From positions 1 through 24,731 of IMG/VR virus record IMGVR_UViG_3300025674_000368: a stretch of DNA of 24,731 nt, one strand, 5' to 3'. This stretch comes from a virus. Below the pieces are notes generated by a model. It was not told where the DNA came from and did no database searches. It worked only from the letters and a program-made list of their open reading frames with translations. A program made the translations under genes and the position numbers. Below, one piece after another: positions 4,977 through 12,724 of the stretch (position 1 is the stretch's first letter; each line of letters opens with the position of its first letter).

Positions 4977-6211
4977 TTGCGAACCTCAGAGATGGCAGGT
5001 TCACCCTTCTCGAAGATAATGTCCACAACAGATTGCAGACGTTTGTGTGTACTGATGCCGACGTTAGAGTAGACAGGGACACACAATTTGCCGAAGGGTT
5101 TGCGATAGGTCTCCAACTTACCAGGAGTGATGACACCAGTGCGGAGATCTTTTGCGTCTTCCTTGTTCAAACGAATGACACGACCGATAGTCTGTGCCAT
5201 GGTAATGTAGTCCATGTTACGCATAAGAATACATGCAGAAAGACCACTGACGTTGATACCCTCAGAGAGAATAGAGTGGTGGAACATAACAAACTTGCGG
5301 TCTGGATCACCACCCCAGGCATTCATAGTGTCAAAGAATACCTCACGATTGACCTTCTTACCATTAACAAATGCACCATACTTGCTGGTGATCCAGAGTA
5401 CATCACGACCCTCAAGATTGCACTTAGCAACAAACTCAGTTTGAGTCACGAGATTGTTAATGTCTTTGGTCTTACGTGCTGCTACCATGACCTTCTCCAT
5501 GTTGTCTTCGTTGTGAAGCAAATTGAGAATCATATTGCAGTCACGCACAGCAACATCACCGATTGCAGTGTGCATCTTGACTGCGGTAACTTTAGGGGGA
5601 ATGATAAAACCACCGTTGATCAGTTCAGGTGCAGGAACCTTGCAAATTACCTGACCATAAACCTCAACATCGTTCATGCCTGGTTTGCGATGAGTGAGGG
5701 AATGTTTGGGAGTTGCAGTAAAGAAATAACAACGATCTGCCTCATGAGAGAAGAACTCAGTCGCAGGGAAAAAGTTCTTCTGGACACTATTATGTGCCTC
5801 ATCAAAATAGATGTTATTGACCTCAATGTCTGCCTCCATCACACGATGAAGAGAATTGTAGGTGGTGAAGATAATAACGTTCTCACCAACAGAACGGGCA
5901 GTGTTAGCGAACAGGTGAATCTGTTCGGGTTTGGTAGAAGAATAGTGATGAGTTTCACCACTATGAACGTGCATTACATGAGTGTAGGTAGTATCAAGAA
6001 CCTCCAAGAACTCAGAGCACAGTTGTTCTGCAAGAAGGATGCGGGGTGCTACAACAACTGTAGTGATTCCTTTCTTGATAATATCGTGATTGACCTGAAC
6101 ATCAACGATCATCGTTAGAGTTTTGCCACCACCAGTAGGTACAATGATTTGACCTTTATGGTGAGCAAACATTGCATCGACTGCACGTTGTTGATGGGGA
6201 CGGAGTTGCAT
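4973..6211 (-). CDS. SF2 DNA/RNA helicase (UvsW/Res-type)
   Basis: A 412-residue superfamily 2 helicase. RPHQQRAVDAM at residues 4-14 is the Q-like entry motif. PTGGGKT at 25-31 is Walker A (motif I), FDEAH at 136-140 is motif II, TATP at 165-168 is motif III and QTIGRVIR at 340-347 is motif VI. It would unwind or remodel branched nucleic acid using ATP. In T4-like phages the comparable enzyme is UvsW, which is longer (about 500 residues, from memory); here the helicase core begins at residue 1, so an N-terminal domain is absent. I therefore leave the symbol empty. The ATG at 6211 is used, not the TTG one codon earlier. A terminator and promoter-like TGCAATGATATATG lie just upstream. Confidence 0.85.
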   Translation of the reverse strand: MQLRPHQQRAVDAMFAHHKGQIIVPTGGGKTLTMIVDVQVNHDIIKKGITTVVVAPRILLAEQLCSEFLEVLDTTYTHVMHVHSGETHHYSSTKPEQIHLFANTARSVGENVIIFTTYNSLHRVMEADIEVNNIYFDEAHNSVQKNFFPATEFFSHEADRCYFFTATPKHSLTHRKPGMNDVEVYGQVICKVPAPELINGGFIIPPKVTAVKMHTAIGDVAVRDCNMILNLLHNEDNMEKVMVAARKTKDINNLVTQTEFVAKCNLEGRDVLWITSKYGAFVNGKKVNREVFFDTMNAWGGDPDRKFVMFHHSILSEGINVSGLSACILMRNMDYITMAQTIGRVIRLNKEDAKDLRTGVITPGKLETYRKPFGKLCVPVYSNVGISTHKRLQSVVDIIFEKGEPAISEVRK

Positions 6212-6227
6212 CAATTAACCTTCGATA

Positions 6228-6240
6228 CATATATCATTGC
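6228..6240 (-). promoter_or_regulatory. Promoter-like block before the helicase
   Basis: Minus-strand GCAATGATATATG directly follows the T-run of the terminator at 6243-6273 and lies 17 nt before the helicase ATG. It resembles the TGCAATACTATAAG block of cassettes A-C in sequence and position, so it is probably the same promoter class in a variant form. Confidence 0.45.
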
Positions 6241-6242
6241 AT

Positions 6243-6273
6243 AAAAAAAGTCCACCGTCAAGAGACAGTGGAC
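6243..6273 (-). terminator. Rho-independent terminator
   Basis: Minus-strand GTCCACTGTC-TCTT-GACGGTGGAC forms a 10-bp stem with one G-U pair and a tetraloop, followed by seven T. It ends the unit of the 48-residue gene at 6298-6444. Overlapping its upstream side, CAGT-TTGCCGT-ACTG (plus strand 6273-6287) resembles the hairpin at 1009-1033 in inverted orientation. Confidence 0.85.
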
Positions 6274-6297
6274 AGTTTGCCGTACTGGCACATGGTA

Positions 6298-6444
6298 TCA
6301 GAATTGATTGAGAAGTTTCAGAGTTTCAGTATCAAACTGTTCTTTAACTCCACAAGAAGGCAACCAATCTTCGGGACCAGTTTCCATCATCGACTCGTAA
6401 AGTTCATCGAAATCGTTGTACTCAAAATCGAAATCGTTGTTCAT
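6298..6444 (-). CDS. Small acidic hypothetical protein, 48 residues
   Basis: The frame from ATG 6444 to TGA 6298 encodes 48 residues, beginning with an Asp/Phe-rich repeat-like stretch (MNNDFDFEYNDFDELYES) followed by a short helical tail. A strong terminator follows 25 nt after the stop, which supports it as a real last gene. No clear Shine-Dalgarno sequence is seen. The family is not recognised; its acidity and aromatic spacing would fit a DNA-mimic or adaptor peptide, but this is speculation. Confidence 0.55.
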   Translation of the reverse strand: MNNDFDFEYNDFDELYESMMETGPEDWLPSCGVKEQFDTETLKLLNQF

Positions 6445-6492
6445 GATGTAGTGTTGTGTACTCAGTTAGATTAGATTAGTTTGTGGTGGTTG

Positions 6493-6768
6493 TCAACCCT
6501 GTGGTGCCACTTCTTCAGGTGGTGCAGTTGGGATCTGAGCAGGCATGCCGTCTAGATCAAACTTTTCTGCCGCCTCTCTTGCTTCTTTAACTTCGGAAAT
6601 CATGTTAAAGAGAGCAATTTGATCCACTTGCATTTTCTTGAAAGATGCAAGCACAAGCGCCTCTAGTTCGTTGATGCGCTTATCTACTTCACCCAGAGAA
6701 CTCATGGTTTGTTTGAGTTGTTTCTGGAGAATCTCTTGTTTGTGAATAGAAAACTGTTGGTCTGCCAT
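6493..6768 (-). CDS. Late coiled-coil protein, 91 residues
   Basis: 91 residues beginning MADQQFSIHKQEILQ. Residues of about 5-70 form a long amphipathic helix with heptad-like hydrophobic spacing (LGEVDKRINELEALVLASF), probably a coiled coil. The tail is Pro- and Ala-rich (AQIPTAPPEEVAPQG). A GATAAATA late promoter lies 21 nt upstream, so it is probably made late and may be a structural or assembly protein. It is followed by a 48-nt gap. The family is not recognised. Confidence 0.7.
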   Translation of the reverse strand: MADQQFSIHKQEILQKQLKQTMSSLGEVDKRINELEALVLASFKKMQVDQIALFNMISEVKEAREAAEKFDLDGMPAQIPTAPPEEVAPQG

Positions 6769-6788
6769 AATGTTATCAGATGTCGTTT

Positions 6789-6796
6789 TATTTATC
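6789..6796 (-). promoter_or_regulatory. T4-like late promoter
   Basis: Minus-strand GATAAATA fits NATAAATA. It contains the TAA stop of the gene at 6792-7232 and ends 21 nt before the ATG of the coiled-coil protein at 6768. Confidence 0.7.
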
Positions 6797-7232
6797 GGAC
6801 GTAGAGGTAACTACCTGCCCAATCTGCCCGCATCATGCACTCTTCACGGGAAGAGATGATGAGAAGATTGTAGCGAACACCCTTTGCGGGTGATTTCCAT
6901 GATGCAGACTTGTAGACTTCGCCAGTCATACGATCCACAAATGCATGGACAGATCGAGAACCACTAGAATCAATCATGATGATTTTGTGATACTTACGAC
7001 CAGACTCGATCACATACTGATAGATGCCAATCTCATCTTTGATGTCATCAATACAACGATTGTGATAATCTATCGTGGATTGATTGTCACCCTCTTGAAT
7101 TGCACGAGCAATAGAAGCAAAGTGTGCCTTGATAGAATAACGTTTGAAGTCATCCTTCAATGCTTCACACAGTTGTTCAGTATGTCTGAGAACCTTAAGA
7201 GAGATTTTCTCTTTAGCGAGTGTTGCAGTCAT
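6792..7232 (-). CDS. Conserved-looking phage hypothetical protein, 146 residues
   Basis: 146 residues. The N-terminal half is helical (LAKEKISLKVLRHTEQLCEA). The C-terminal half carries a beta-rich segment, SVHAFVDRMTGEVYKSASWK followed by SPAKGVRYNLL. I recall that segment as recurrent in phage hypothetical proteins annotated without function. No catalytic motif or membrane span is seen. It is headed by cassette C, with TATAAG 18 nt before the ATG, and ends inside the late promoter of the next gene. Confidence 0.75.
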   Translation of the reverse strand: MTATLAKEKISLKVLRHTEQLCEALKDDFKRYSIKAHFASIARAIQEGDNQSTIDYHNRCIDDIKDEIGIYQYVIESGRKYHKIIMIDSSGSRSVHAFVDRMTGEVYKSASWKSPAKGVRYNLLIISSREECMMRADWAGSYLYVR

Positions 7233-7237
7233 GCGCC

Positions 7238-7316
7238 ATTCCTTTGACTCTTATAGTATTGCACGTCTGAGACCCCTCTAGGAGCGTCTGTGTGCAGGTT
7301 GTTTGACTGTCACAGT
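7238..7316 (-). promoter_or_regulatory. Intergenic hairpin-promoter cassette, copy C
   Basis: Read on the minus strand, ACTGTGACAGT (7316-7306, a near-perfect palindrome) comes 5 nt after the stop of the membrane protein gene at 7322-7744. A divergent middle section follows, then the 27-nt block with TGCAATACTATAAGAGTC that is identical to copy A. The conserved ends with a variable centre suggest two functional parts: a 3'-end element of the upstream gene and a promoter for the downstream gene. Confidence 0.6.
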
Positions 7317-7321
7317 ACAAT

Positions 7322-7744
7322 CTAGTTCAACCACTCATAACGACGCCTCAGAGGTAATTTAATGGACCATGGCAAATATGATACAAATACTGAGATAAGT
7401 CCTCGGATGACATCTCTTTTCCTCCACCATCTGATAAACCAAATGATAAAGATTGTGAGTGTAATAGGCCAAAAGATAATAGCAAGTCCACCAATGATTA
7501 AGAACCCAAAATCAGATTCAGTAAAGGCAGTTCCTGCACCTGCAGCAACACTAGCAGCAGTAGCAACAGCAGGTGGGATCTTTGGTGCTGGTGCTGGATC
7601 TTGCGTGGGATATAGTGAGACATACTTAGCACCAGTGCGTGATGCAACTTCTGCTGTTGCATCATGTATATTGTTGTTGAGAGTAGTAAATGTAGAGGAC
7701 TCAAGTCTGTTCGACTTGGTTCTAATCCAACCAATCCAGTTCAT
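7322..7744 (-). CDS. Single-span membrane protein with basic tail
   Basis: 140 residues. The first about 45 are polar, then there is an Ala/Pro-rich stretch (PAPAPKIPPAVATAASVA). Next is one strong membrane segment at about 79-105 (FGFLIIGGLAIIFWPITLTI), then a basic anchor (RWWRKRDVIR) and an amphipathic tail. It probably sits in the host inner or thylakoid membrane. It is the last gene of the oxygenase operon and starts in a TAATG overlap with the gene before it. The family is not recognised. A lysis or membrane-remodelling role is possible but unsupported. Confidence 0.7.
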   Translation of the reverse strand: MNWIGWIRTKSNRLESSTFTTLNNNIHDATAEVASRTGAKYVSLYPTQDPAPAPKIPPAVATAASVAAGAGTAFTESDFGFLIIGGLAIIFWPITLTIFIIWFIRWWRKRDVIRGLISVFVSYLPWSIKLPLRRRYEWLN

Positions 7745-7956
7745 TATTCAAATACAGGTATTACGGGAGGATTCCATTCATCTCGGTGTGCTTTCATGAC
7801 ACTCTTGGGTACACCATAGTAACCCATATGCATCCACACACAATCAAGATAACGCAAATCTTCATGATCTGCATGTAATGTGAAAGAATCACAGTATTGT
7901 ATAATATCTGCAGGCACTTCTTCCTGCTTAAATGTAATAGGATTTTCTACAAACAT
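7744..7956 (-). CDS. Hypothetical protein in the oxygenase operon, 70 residues
   Basis: 70 residues starting MFVENPITFKQEEVPAD, with several His, Cys, Tyr and Trp residues (CVWMHMGYYGVPKSVMKAH) and no membrane segment. It starts 2 nt after the stop of the adjacent oxygenase gene and ends in a TAATG overlap with the membrane protein gene, so it belongs to the same operon. The family is not recognised. It could be a small accessory protein of the oxygenases; there is no direct evidence. Confidence 0.65.
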   Translation of the reverse strand: MFVENPITFKQEEVPADIIQYCDSFTLHADHEDLRYLDCVWMHMGYYGVPKSVMKAHRDEWNPPVIPVFE

Positions 7957-7958
7957 AA

Positions 7959-8666
7959 TTATTCAAAGTCAGGTCTAAACCATATCTTATTTGTACGTCT
8001 TTTGTCAATAACTTGTGTTCTATCTTCGTTACTCAGTCTCTCAACTTTCCACCCATAATCACCATTGGTCATCATTTTAGGCATGACGTTGATGGCGAGA
8101 GTAATACGATTGTCTTCATGGTTAGTTTTATATCCATGAATGATAGTAGAAGGCCATAAGAATAGATCACCCTCGTTAGGTCTAACTTCGTCCATCTGAT
8201 TAAACCTAGTATTGTTAGTATGAGGCAGAGTCAGATTGGCGGTGTTAGGATAGATCTGAACACCAGTTGTTTTAGCAAAGTATGTGGGTGTGTGATTCTC
8301 ATTGAAGTTCACATAATACAGTGCAGTGACATACGAATTGGTATGATAGTGTGGTGCTTGTGTACCACCATCGTCACAGATATTGATCCAACTGTCTGTA
8401 ACTATCACACCTTCTTGCACATACTCTCCCATAACATTCTCTAGGAAGATGGCACTCTGTTCTTCTACCCAGTCTCTCAACTTGTGGAACTCAGGTTTAT
8501 CGAGGACAGAATAATGATCAATGTGGACTAACTCATCAGTATTTGGATTAGACTCTAGATTACTCTGACCTTTTGTGATTTCTTTTTTAATTAGTGCCTT
8601 AACTTCATCATGAAAGGGACAAGGAACAATCCCCAATGGTTGTGGCAAAATCTCTAATACTTCCAT
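7959..8666 (-). CDS. 2OG-Fe(II) oxygenase-like protein (TIGR02466-like), paralogue 1
   Basis: 235 residues with the double-stranded beta-helix pattern of a 2-oxoglutarate/iron oxygenase. SWINICDDGGTQAPHYHTNS at 92-111 carries His106 and His108 before the strand ALYYVNF. WPSTIIHGYK at 171-180 carries the distal His177, followed by Arg187 in NRITLAINV, the expected 2OG-binding position. The metal site reads HxH rather than the common HxD. It shares its opening (PLGxxxCPFH) and ending (PDF) with the gene at 9337-10041, so the two are paralogues. The substrate is unknown; protein, amino-acid or sugar hydroxylation are possible. Confidence 0.75.
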   Translation of the reverse strand: MEVLEILPQPLGIVPCPFHDEVKALIKKEITKGQSNLESNPNTDELVHIDHYSVLDKPEFHKLRDWVEEQSAIFLENVMGEYVQEGVIVTDSWINICDDGGTQAPHYHTNSYVTALYYVNFNENHTPTYFAKTTGVQIYPNTANLTLPHTNNTRFNQMDEVRPNEGDLFLWPSTIIHGYKTNHEDNRITLAINVMPKMMTNGDYGWKVERLSNEDRTQVIDKRRTNKIWFRPDFE

Positions 8667-8668
8667 GA

Positions 8669-9340
8669 TTATCCTAGTTCAGTGGGAGATACTGGGTCCA
8701 TTGTGATATGACTATTCAGAGAAATATCTCCAGCGATTGATATTCTATATCCGTCACCAGTTTGATGTGGATATACAACATGATTTAGTGTACTAGGAAA
8801 CAATAACATCGTGCCCTCAAAATCAGGAGTTAAAACCCAATCTTTCCTTTCAGTTGTACCACATATATCAGTGTAAATTATACTGAAATCTCCTGCCTGT
8901 GGTCTAAAACCACCTTGTATGTTCCTCTCTACATTACCATCGAAAGGGATACGCATCCATACAACAAAACTAAAGACTCCTTGATGACTGTGAAGAGTCT
9001 GATAATCATTGACTTCCGCTGCTCTCACCCAGAACCTATTCAGTGAAAGATCATGATAGTGAGTAGTCCTATGTATGAAAGGCAATACACCTGTGCTGCA
9101 GAACTTCTCAAAGTAGTCTGATATCAATGGCATCAAAACACTTTGAGTGAATGAATCATCGTCATCACGCATAGCATATTGTTTCTGTTCTAGTGGAATA
9201 TCCAATAATTCATTACCATCCCACTTAGAATCTTCGGGTGCATACTTACGAGCAAGTTTCCACAAATTATCAACTTGATCTTTATCAAGTTTGATTTGTA
9301 AGATGCCAGGATTAGGTAAATCTACAATTTGTACTTTCAT
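8669..9340 (-). CDS. 2OG-Fe(II) oxygenase-like protein
   Basis: 223 residues. The core reads TLHSHQGVFSFVVWMRIPF (115-133) with His117 and His119, then FEGTMLLFPSTLNHVV with the distal His187, then GYRISIAGDI with Arg199. This is the same fold pattern as its neighbours but more divergent: the N-terminal PLG/CPFH block is missing, and the core runs TxxTL-HSHxG. It starts in an ATGA overlap with the paralogue upstream and ends 2 nt before the paralogue downstream. It therefore sits between two copies of a closely related pair. The substrate is unknown. Confidence 0.7.
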   Translation of the reverse strand: MKVQIVDLPNPGILQIKLDKDQVDNLWKLARKYAPEDSKWDGNELLDIPLEQKQYAMRDDDDSFTQSVLMPLISDYFEKFCSTGVLPFIHRTTHYHDLSLNRFWVRAAEVNDYQTLHSHQGVFSFVVWMRIPFDGNVERNIQGGFRPQAGDFSIIYTDICGTTERKDWVLTPDFEGTMLLFPSTLNHVVYPHQTGDGYRISIAGDISLNSHITMDPVSPTELG

Positions 9341-10041
9341 AAGAAATCAGGAGAGTCCCAAAGTTGACCAGATCGTTGTGCAGAAACTTGTTTATTTCTA
9401 TCTTCCGTTGACAACGGAGAGATTTTATATGATCCTACTCGTGTAGGCATTAGATTGGTAGAGAATGTAATTCTATCACTGGAATCGGTATTGTTTCTCT
9501 TATATCCATGGACAACATTAGAAGGCCATAGTATAAGAGTTCCCTCCATTCCTACCACTTCGTTAGGGCAATTATACTTGGTTTGATTCTTCTTTGTCAA
9601 CATGAATACCATGTCATCCCTATACTGTTGGGCAGGATTAGGTTGATAGAAGTATGTGGGCGGATCAACTTCATCATCAAAACTTACATAGTACAAGGCA
9701 CAGATAACAGAATTACAGTGGGCATGTGGATATTGATAACCACCAGGATGACACACATTCAACCAACTGTCAGTGATCATCATCTCACCAATATCATACT
9801 TAAGTATATCGTGAGCATATATCTCCGCCTGCAATTCTATCCAGTGTCTTAATTCAGTATACTTATCTGCATGAATTGGTGAGTAGTAGTCTAGATGTTC
9901 TAGATTCCTATCATTTAATTTTTTATGCCTATTGTCACTACGATGTTCTTCAATTTCATCAAGAACTAATTTCTTGACATTCTCATGAAAGGGGCAGACT
10001 TCAACACCTAGGGGAATAGGACAAATGTCACGAATTTCCAT
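9337..10041 (-). CDS. 2OG-Fe(II) oxygenase-like protein (TIGR02466-like), paralogue 2
   Basis: 234 residues, clearly a paralogue of the gene at 7959-8666: same length, same N-terminal IxPxPLGxxxCPFH block and similar C-terminus (WDSPDFL). The putative iron site is His106 and His108 in YPHAHCNS plus His178 in WPSNVVHGYK. Arg190 in SDRITFSTNL would bind the 2OG carboxylate. It overlaps the preceding gene by 14 nt and the next by 4 nt, which indicates coupled translation. The substrate cannot be read from the sequence. Confidence 0.75.
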   Translation of the reverse strand: MEIRDICPIPLGVEVCPFHENVKKLVLDEIEEHRSDNRHKKLNDRNLEHLDYYSPIHADKYTELRHWIELQAEIYAHDILKYDIGEMMITDSWLNVCHPGGYQYPHAHCNSVICALYYVSFDDEVDPPTYFYQPNPAQQYRDDMVFMLTKKNQTKYNCPNEVVGMEGTLILWPSNVVHGYKRNNTDSSDRITFSTNLMPTRVGSYKISPLSTEDRNKQVSAQRSGQLWDSPDFL

Positions 10042-10654
10042 TTAGATTATCCATATAGTCAATGAATCCAGGAGAATCATGATTATTATCCAGGTAAGTA
10101 TTGAAACTTACTGTGATCCTATCCTCATCACTCTCATTTGGTTTGCTACCATGTTCCAACCAACTTGGGAAAATATATAACCAGTTCTCTTGCAAATTCA
10201 TCTCTGCAGCAGAGTTCTGATAATAGTTTGGTTTAACGTGCATCTCACACATGCGATATTGTTGCAGTGGAGATATAAAATAGAGATTTCCGCTGTTTTC
10301 TGGCAGTTTCAGGTAGAAAGCACCGCTGATGACACTAGATTCATGTCTATGTCTCTCAGTATAACCTCCAGGAGGCAGTACATTATACCAACCACCAGAG
10401 ATTACAGTAGGCCATGATGCAACTTTGGTTGAGTAATCCTGCACACAACGTTGAAAGATCTCCAACAAAGGTCGAGACTTAGGATCAGTCAGTGGATCAT
10501 ATCCTCCATGACTACTTCTACCATTGACAGCAAGAGAATGATCACTATTCTTCTTATTCTCAATGGCATCCATTACAACACCACGAAAAGATCTCACCTC
10601 CTCAGTAAAGGAAGTGAGATCGTATGCTTCAACTAATGTGGGAAAGAGATCCAT
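10028..10654 (-). CDS. 2OG-Fe(II) oxygenase-like protein (TIGR02466-like)
   Basis: 208 residues matching my memory of the TIGR02466 family: it starts MDLFPTLVEAYDL, then has a SGGWYNVLPPGGYTERHRHE block (86-105) with His102 and His104. GAFYLKLP is the core strand, IFPSWLEHGS carries His168, and DRITVSF carries Arg179. HGGYDPL near residue 49 is also reminiscent of this family. It starts in a TAATG overlap with the upstream gene. Of the four HxH-type genes this looks the most typical of the family. The reaction is inferred, not shown. Confidence 0.8.
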   Translation of the reverse strand: MDLFPTLVEAYDLTSFTEEVRSFRGVVMDAIENKKNSDHSLAVNGRSSHGGYDPLTDPKSRPLLEIFQRCVQDYSTKVASWPTVISGGWYNVLPPGGYTERHRHESSVISGAFYLKLPENSGNLYFISPLQQYRMCEMHVKPNYYQNSAAEMNLQENWLYIFPSWLEHGSKPNESDEDRITVSFNTYLDNNHDSPGFIDYMDNLNGNS

Positions 10655-11154
10655 TACATGAAATTGATATTAAGTACGACCCTGAGGTCAGCGTCAGTAG
10701 TAGATGTTCCTGCGTGTTTTAGATCTCCCGTGAAGAAGACTGCCCTATTGGCAACTGAAGGAACCACATCACCCTGTTCAAAATATGTATATCCGTCACA
10801 GGTATTCAAATAATAGATGCAGATTTTACTTTGGATAGGAACCTCTCCATTCATGTCACTTGTGATGTCATAGTGGAGAGGTTTCTTGACGATTTCATGA
10901 GTTCTTGCAGTAGCATTGAACTTAACTCTCATCAGTCCATATGGATTGATCCTAGAAATAATAGGAGCAACGTTCTGCCATATTGGAGAGACTGGTTCTA
11001 AGTTATCGTAACAAGTGTGGGAGAACTGTGGACAACCATCGTCAAGATGTACTGAAGATGATGCCCAGAACCAAGGAAGTCGCCCTCCTAGGGCGAGATC
11101 CTTGAGTCCTTCAAACTCCCCTTGGGGGAGGAAATCGTCAACGATTTCTATCAC
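10654..11154 (-). CDS. 2OG-Fe(II) oxygenase-like protein, canonical HxD type
   Basis: 166 residues with the usual HxD...H...R site: His94 and Asp96 in KPLHYDITSD, distal His147 in GDLKHAGTS, and Arg158 in DADLRVVLNINF. ICIYYLNTCDGYTYFEQG is the core strand region, where the equivalent of GGxxxF would lie. It resembles prolyl-4-hydroxylase-like proteins of phages, and the substrate is unknown. The start is a GTG in a GTGA overlap with the stop of the DUF262-HNH gene, with GGAGAAGAG at good distance. It is the first of five oxygenases behind the nuclease-like gene. Confidence 0.75.
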   Translation of the reverse strand: MIEIVDDFLPQGEFEGLKDLALGGRLPWFWASSSVHLDDGCPQFSHTCYDNLEPVSPIWQNVAPIISRINPYGLMRVKFNATARTHEIVKKPLHYDITSDMNGEVPIQSKICIYYLNTCDGYTYFEQGDVVPSVANRAVFFTGDLKHAGTSTTDADLRVVLNINFM

Positions 11155-12698
11155 GAATCACTCTTCTCCAAGTTTGCGTCTGCGAGGACAAGTTGCATGT
11201 TCTCGAAGATCGTTTGTCCACCCTTTGCGTGTGCCTTGATGTGATCCATGTGAGTCTTTTCACCGTCTTCAACCCACTCGAAGGGGATGATTTCACCAGT
11301 GAGAGCACACTTCTGATCCTGTTGAGACCACAGTGGAATCCTCCACTCTTGAGGTGCATAACGCACGGGATCTTTCTTGACAAAGATACCACGTTCTTGC
11401 ATCACAGGCATAACAACATTGTCCAGGAATGCCTTGCGGTGCTTCATCTTGTAGTAAGTATTAGCACCGTAGAGGTCAACGAACGTACACATGTTGGTCT
11501 GTCCGTTTGCACTGGTTTCATACTTTGCAGTGGTATCAGACCAGAAGGGTTTGATGAGTTCCTTGTATGTCTGGAAGAAAGCGTCGTAGTTCAACTTACG
11601 CTTACTGTCCCGTGCAAGTTCACCACCAGACTTGTACACATCGACCAAGAGAATATAAAGATCGATCAGACGATTGCGACCCTTACCACCAGCACCGAAG
11701 TTAGTGCCATACTCCATCAGATAGTCACGAACAAAGGGAATAAAGATACCCTCAAAGAACTCTTTGAACTCAGGGAACTTCTGTTCAGTAATAGAGTTGG
11801 GACTATACTCTTCATCAAGAACCTTGGACTGCCAAGGATCATTCGAGGTGGAAACACCTGCAGCATAGTAGTTTGCAAGTGATGCAAGATATGCACAGAA
11901 CTTGTAGCGAAGTGTATTGGACTTCGTTACAAACGAGATCTTGTCATTAGAGAGACAGAAGGTCTCTTTGTAGAGGTCATTCATGTCACGAATCCAACCA
12001 CAAATATCTGCGGTGGAACAGTTACGAAGTTCCTCAGCATTGAGGTTCTCGTTGTCATTCAGTTTGCGGAATAGATCAGAACGCTCATCACGAGTCAGAT
12101 CCTTGTACTCAATGAACAGGAACAGTTGGTTATCAATAGAATCAGACAACAGAAGGAAATCTCCACCCTCTGCAATCAGATTCTCACGGGTGTAGTAGTT
12201 AGTCTTGCACAGAGCAACAATAACATCATCACCATTGACGTTGATAATATAGTTGCCAGGTTCAAGACAGACCTTGTTGTCATACCAATCAATCAAAGTA
12301 TCAGATCGGTTACCACCATCAATGTGGATGTGAGTGTAACCCTGATCAATGAAAGATTGCATGTGATCGATGAACTGAATGTCACGGGGATTCCCGTAAC
12401 GAGATGCCATCGGTTGCAAGTTGTTGATAGTCTCTACCAGATTCACAAGGTGAAAGAGAGTAGTAGAGGAGAAACCATGAGCAACTGCACTCATGTAAGA
12501 AGACTGTTTGCCAGGAATAGAACGCCACACAGATTCGCGTTGCACAGTGCGGTCACGTCCACAATTCCGTAGAATGTCGATGAACTTAAATGCAGGTGTG
12601 TGATGCATCTTCATCGCGAGTTTGCGATAAGTTGTCAGCGAAGATTTCGCGACAGTATCGACCTTACCGAAACCGATGTTCTCTTTTTTGCTAGACAT
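11151..12698 (-). CDS. DUF262 plus HNH nuclease-like protein
   Basis: 515 residues. The N-terminal half fits DUF262 (ParB/sulfiredoxin-like fold, as in GmrSD-type restriction proteins). It has VQRESVW at 52-58, HIDGGNR at 125-131 in place of the usual DGQQR, and LFRKLNDNENLNAEELRNCS at 209-228, a typical DUF262 signature. The C-terminus is an HNH nuclease: CALTG at 464-468, HMDH at 483-486, His490, Asn500 and Asn509. DUF262 proteins with nuclease domains usually sense or cut modified or foreign DNA using nucleotide hydrolysis. In a phage this could attack host or competitor DNA, but the target is unknown. It has its own sigma70-like promoter and an AAGGAG 9-10 nt before the ATG, and is coupled to the oxygenase array. 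Confidence 0.8.
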   Translation of the reverse strand: MSSKKENIGFGKVDTVAKSSLTTYRKLAMKMHHTPAFKFIDILRNCGRDRTVQRESVWRSIPGKQSSYMSAVAHGFSSTTLFHLVNLVETINNLQPMASRYGNPRDIQFIDHMQSFIDQGYTHIHIDGGNRSDTLIDWYDNKVCLEPGNYIINVNGDDVIVALCKTNYYTRENLIAEGGDFLLLSDSIDNQLFLFIEYKDLTRDERSDLFRKLNDNENLNAEELRNCSTADICGWIRDMNDLYKETFCLSNDKISFVTKSNTLRYKFCAYLASLANYYAAGVSTSNDPWQSKVLDEEYSPNSITEQKFPEFKEFFEGIFIPFVRDYLMEYGTNFGAGGKGRNRLIDLYILLVDVYKSGGELARDSKRKLNYDAFFQTYKELIKPFWSDTTAKYETSANGQTNMCTFVDLYGANTYYKMKHRKAFLDNVVMPVMQERGIFVKKDPVRYAPQEWRIPLWSQQDQKCALTGEIIPFEWVEDGEKTHMDHIKAHAKGGQTIFENMQLVLADANLEKSDS

Positions 12699-12724
12699 AA
12701 TAAAAACTCCTTGGAGTGTAGGTT

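Noticed and set aside
5033-6118. A 361-codon open frame on the plus strand opposite the helicase
   Set aside because: It is antisense to a gene with complete SF2 motifs, lacks any recognisable motif and arises from the codon use of the opposite strand.
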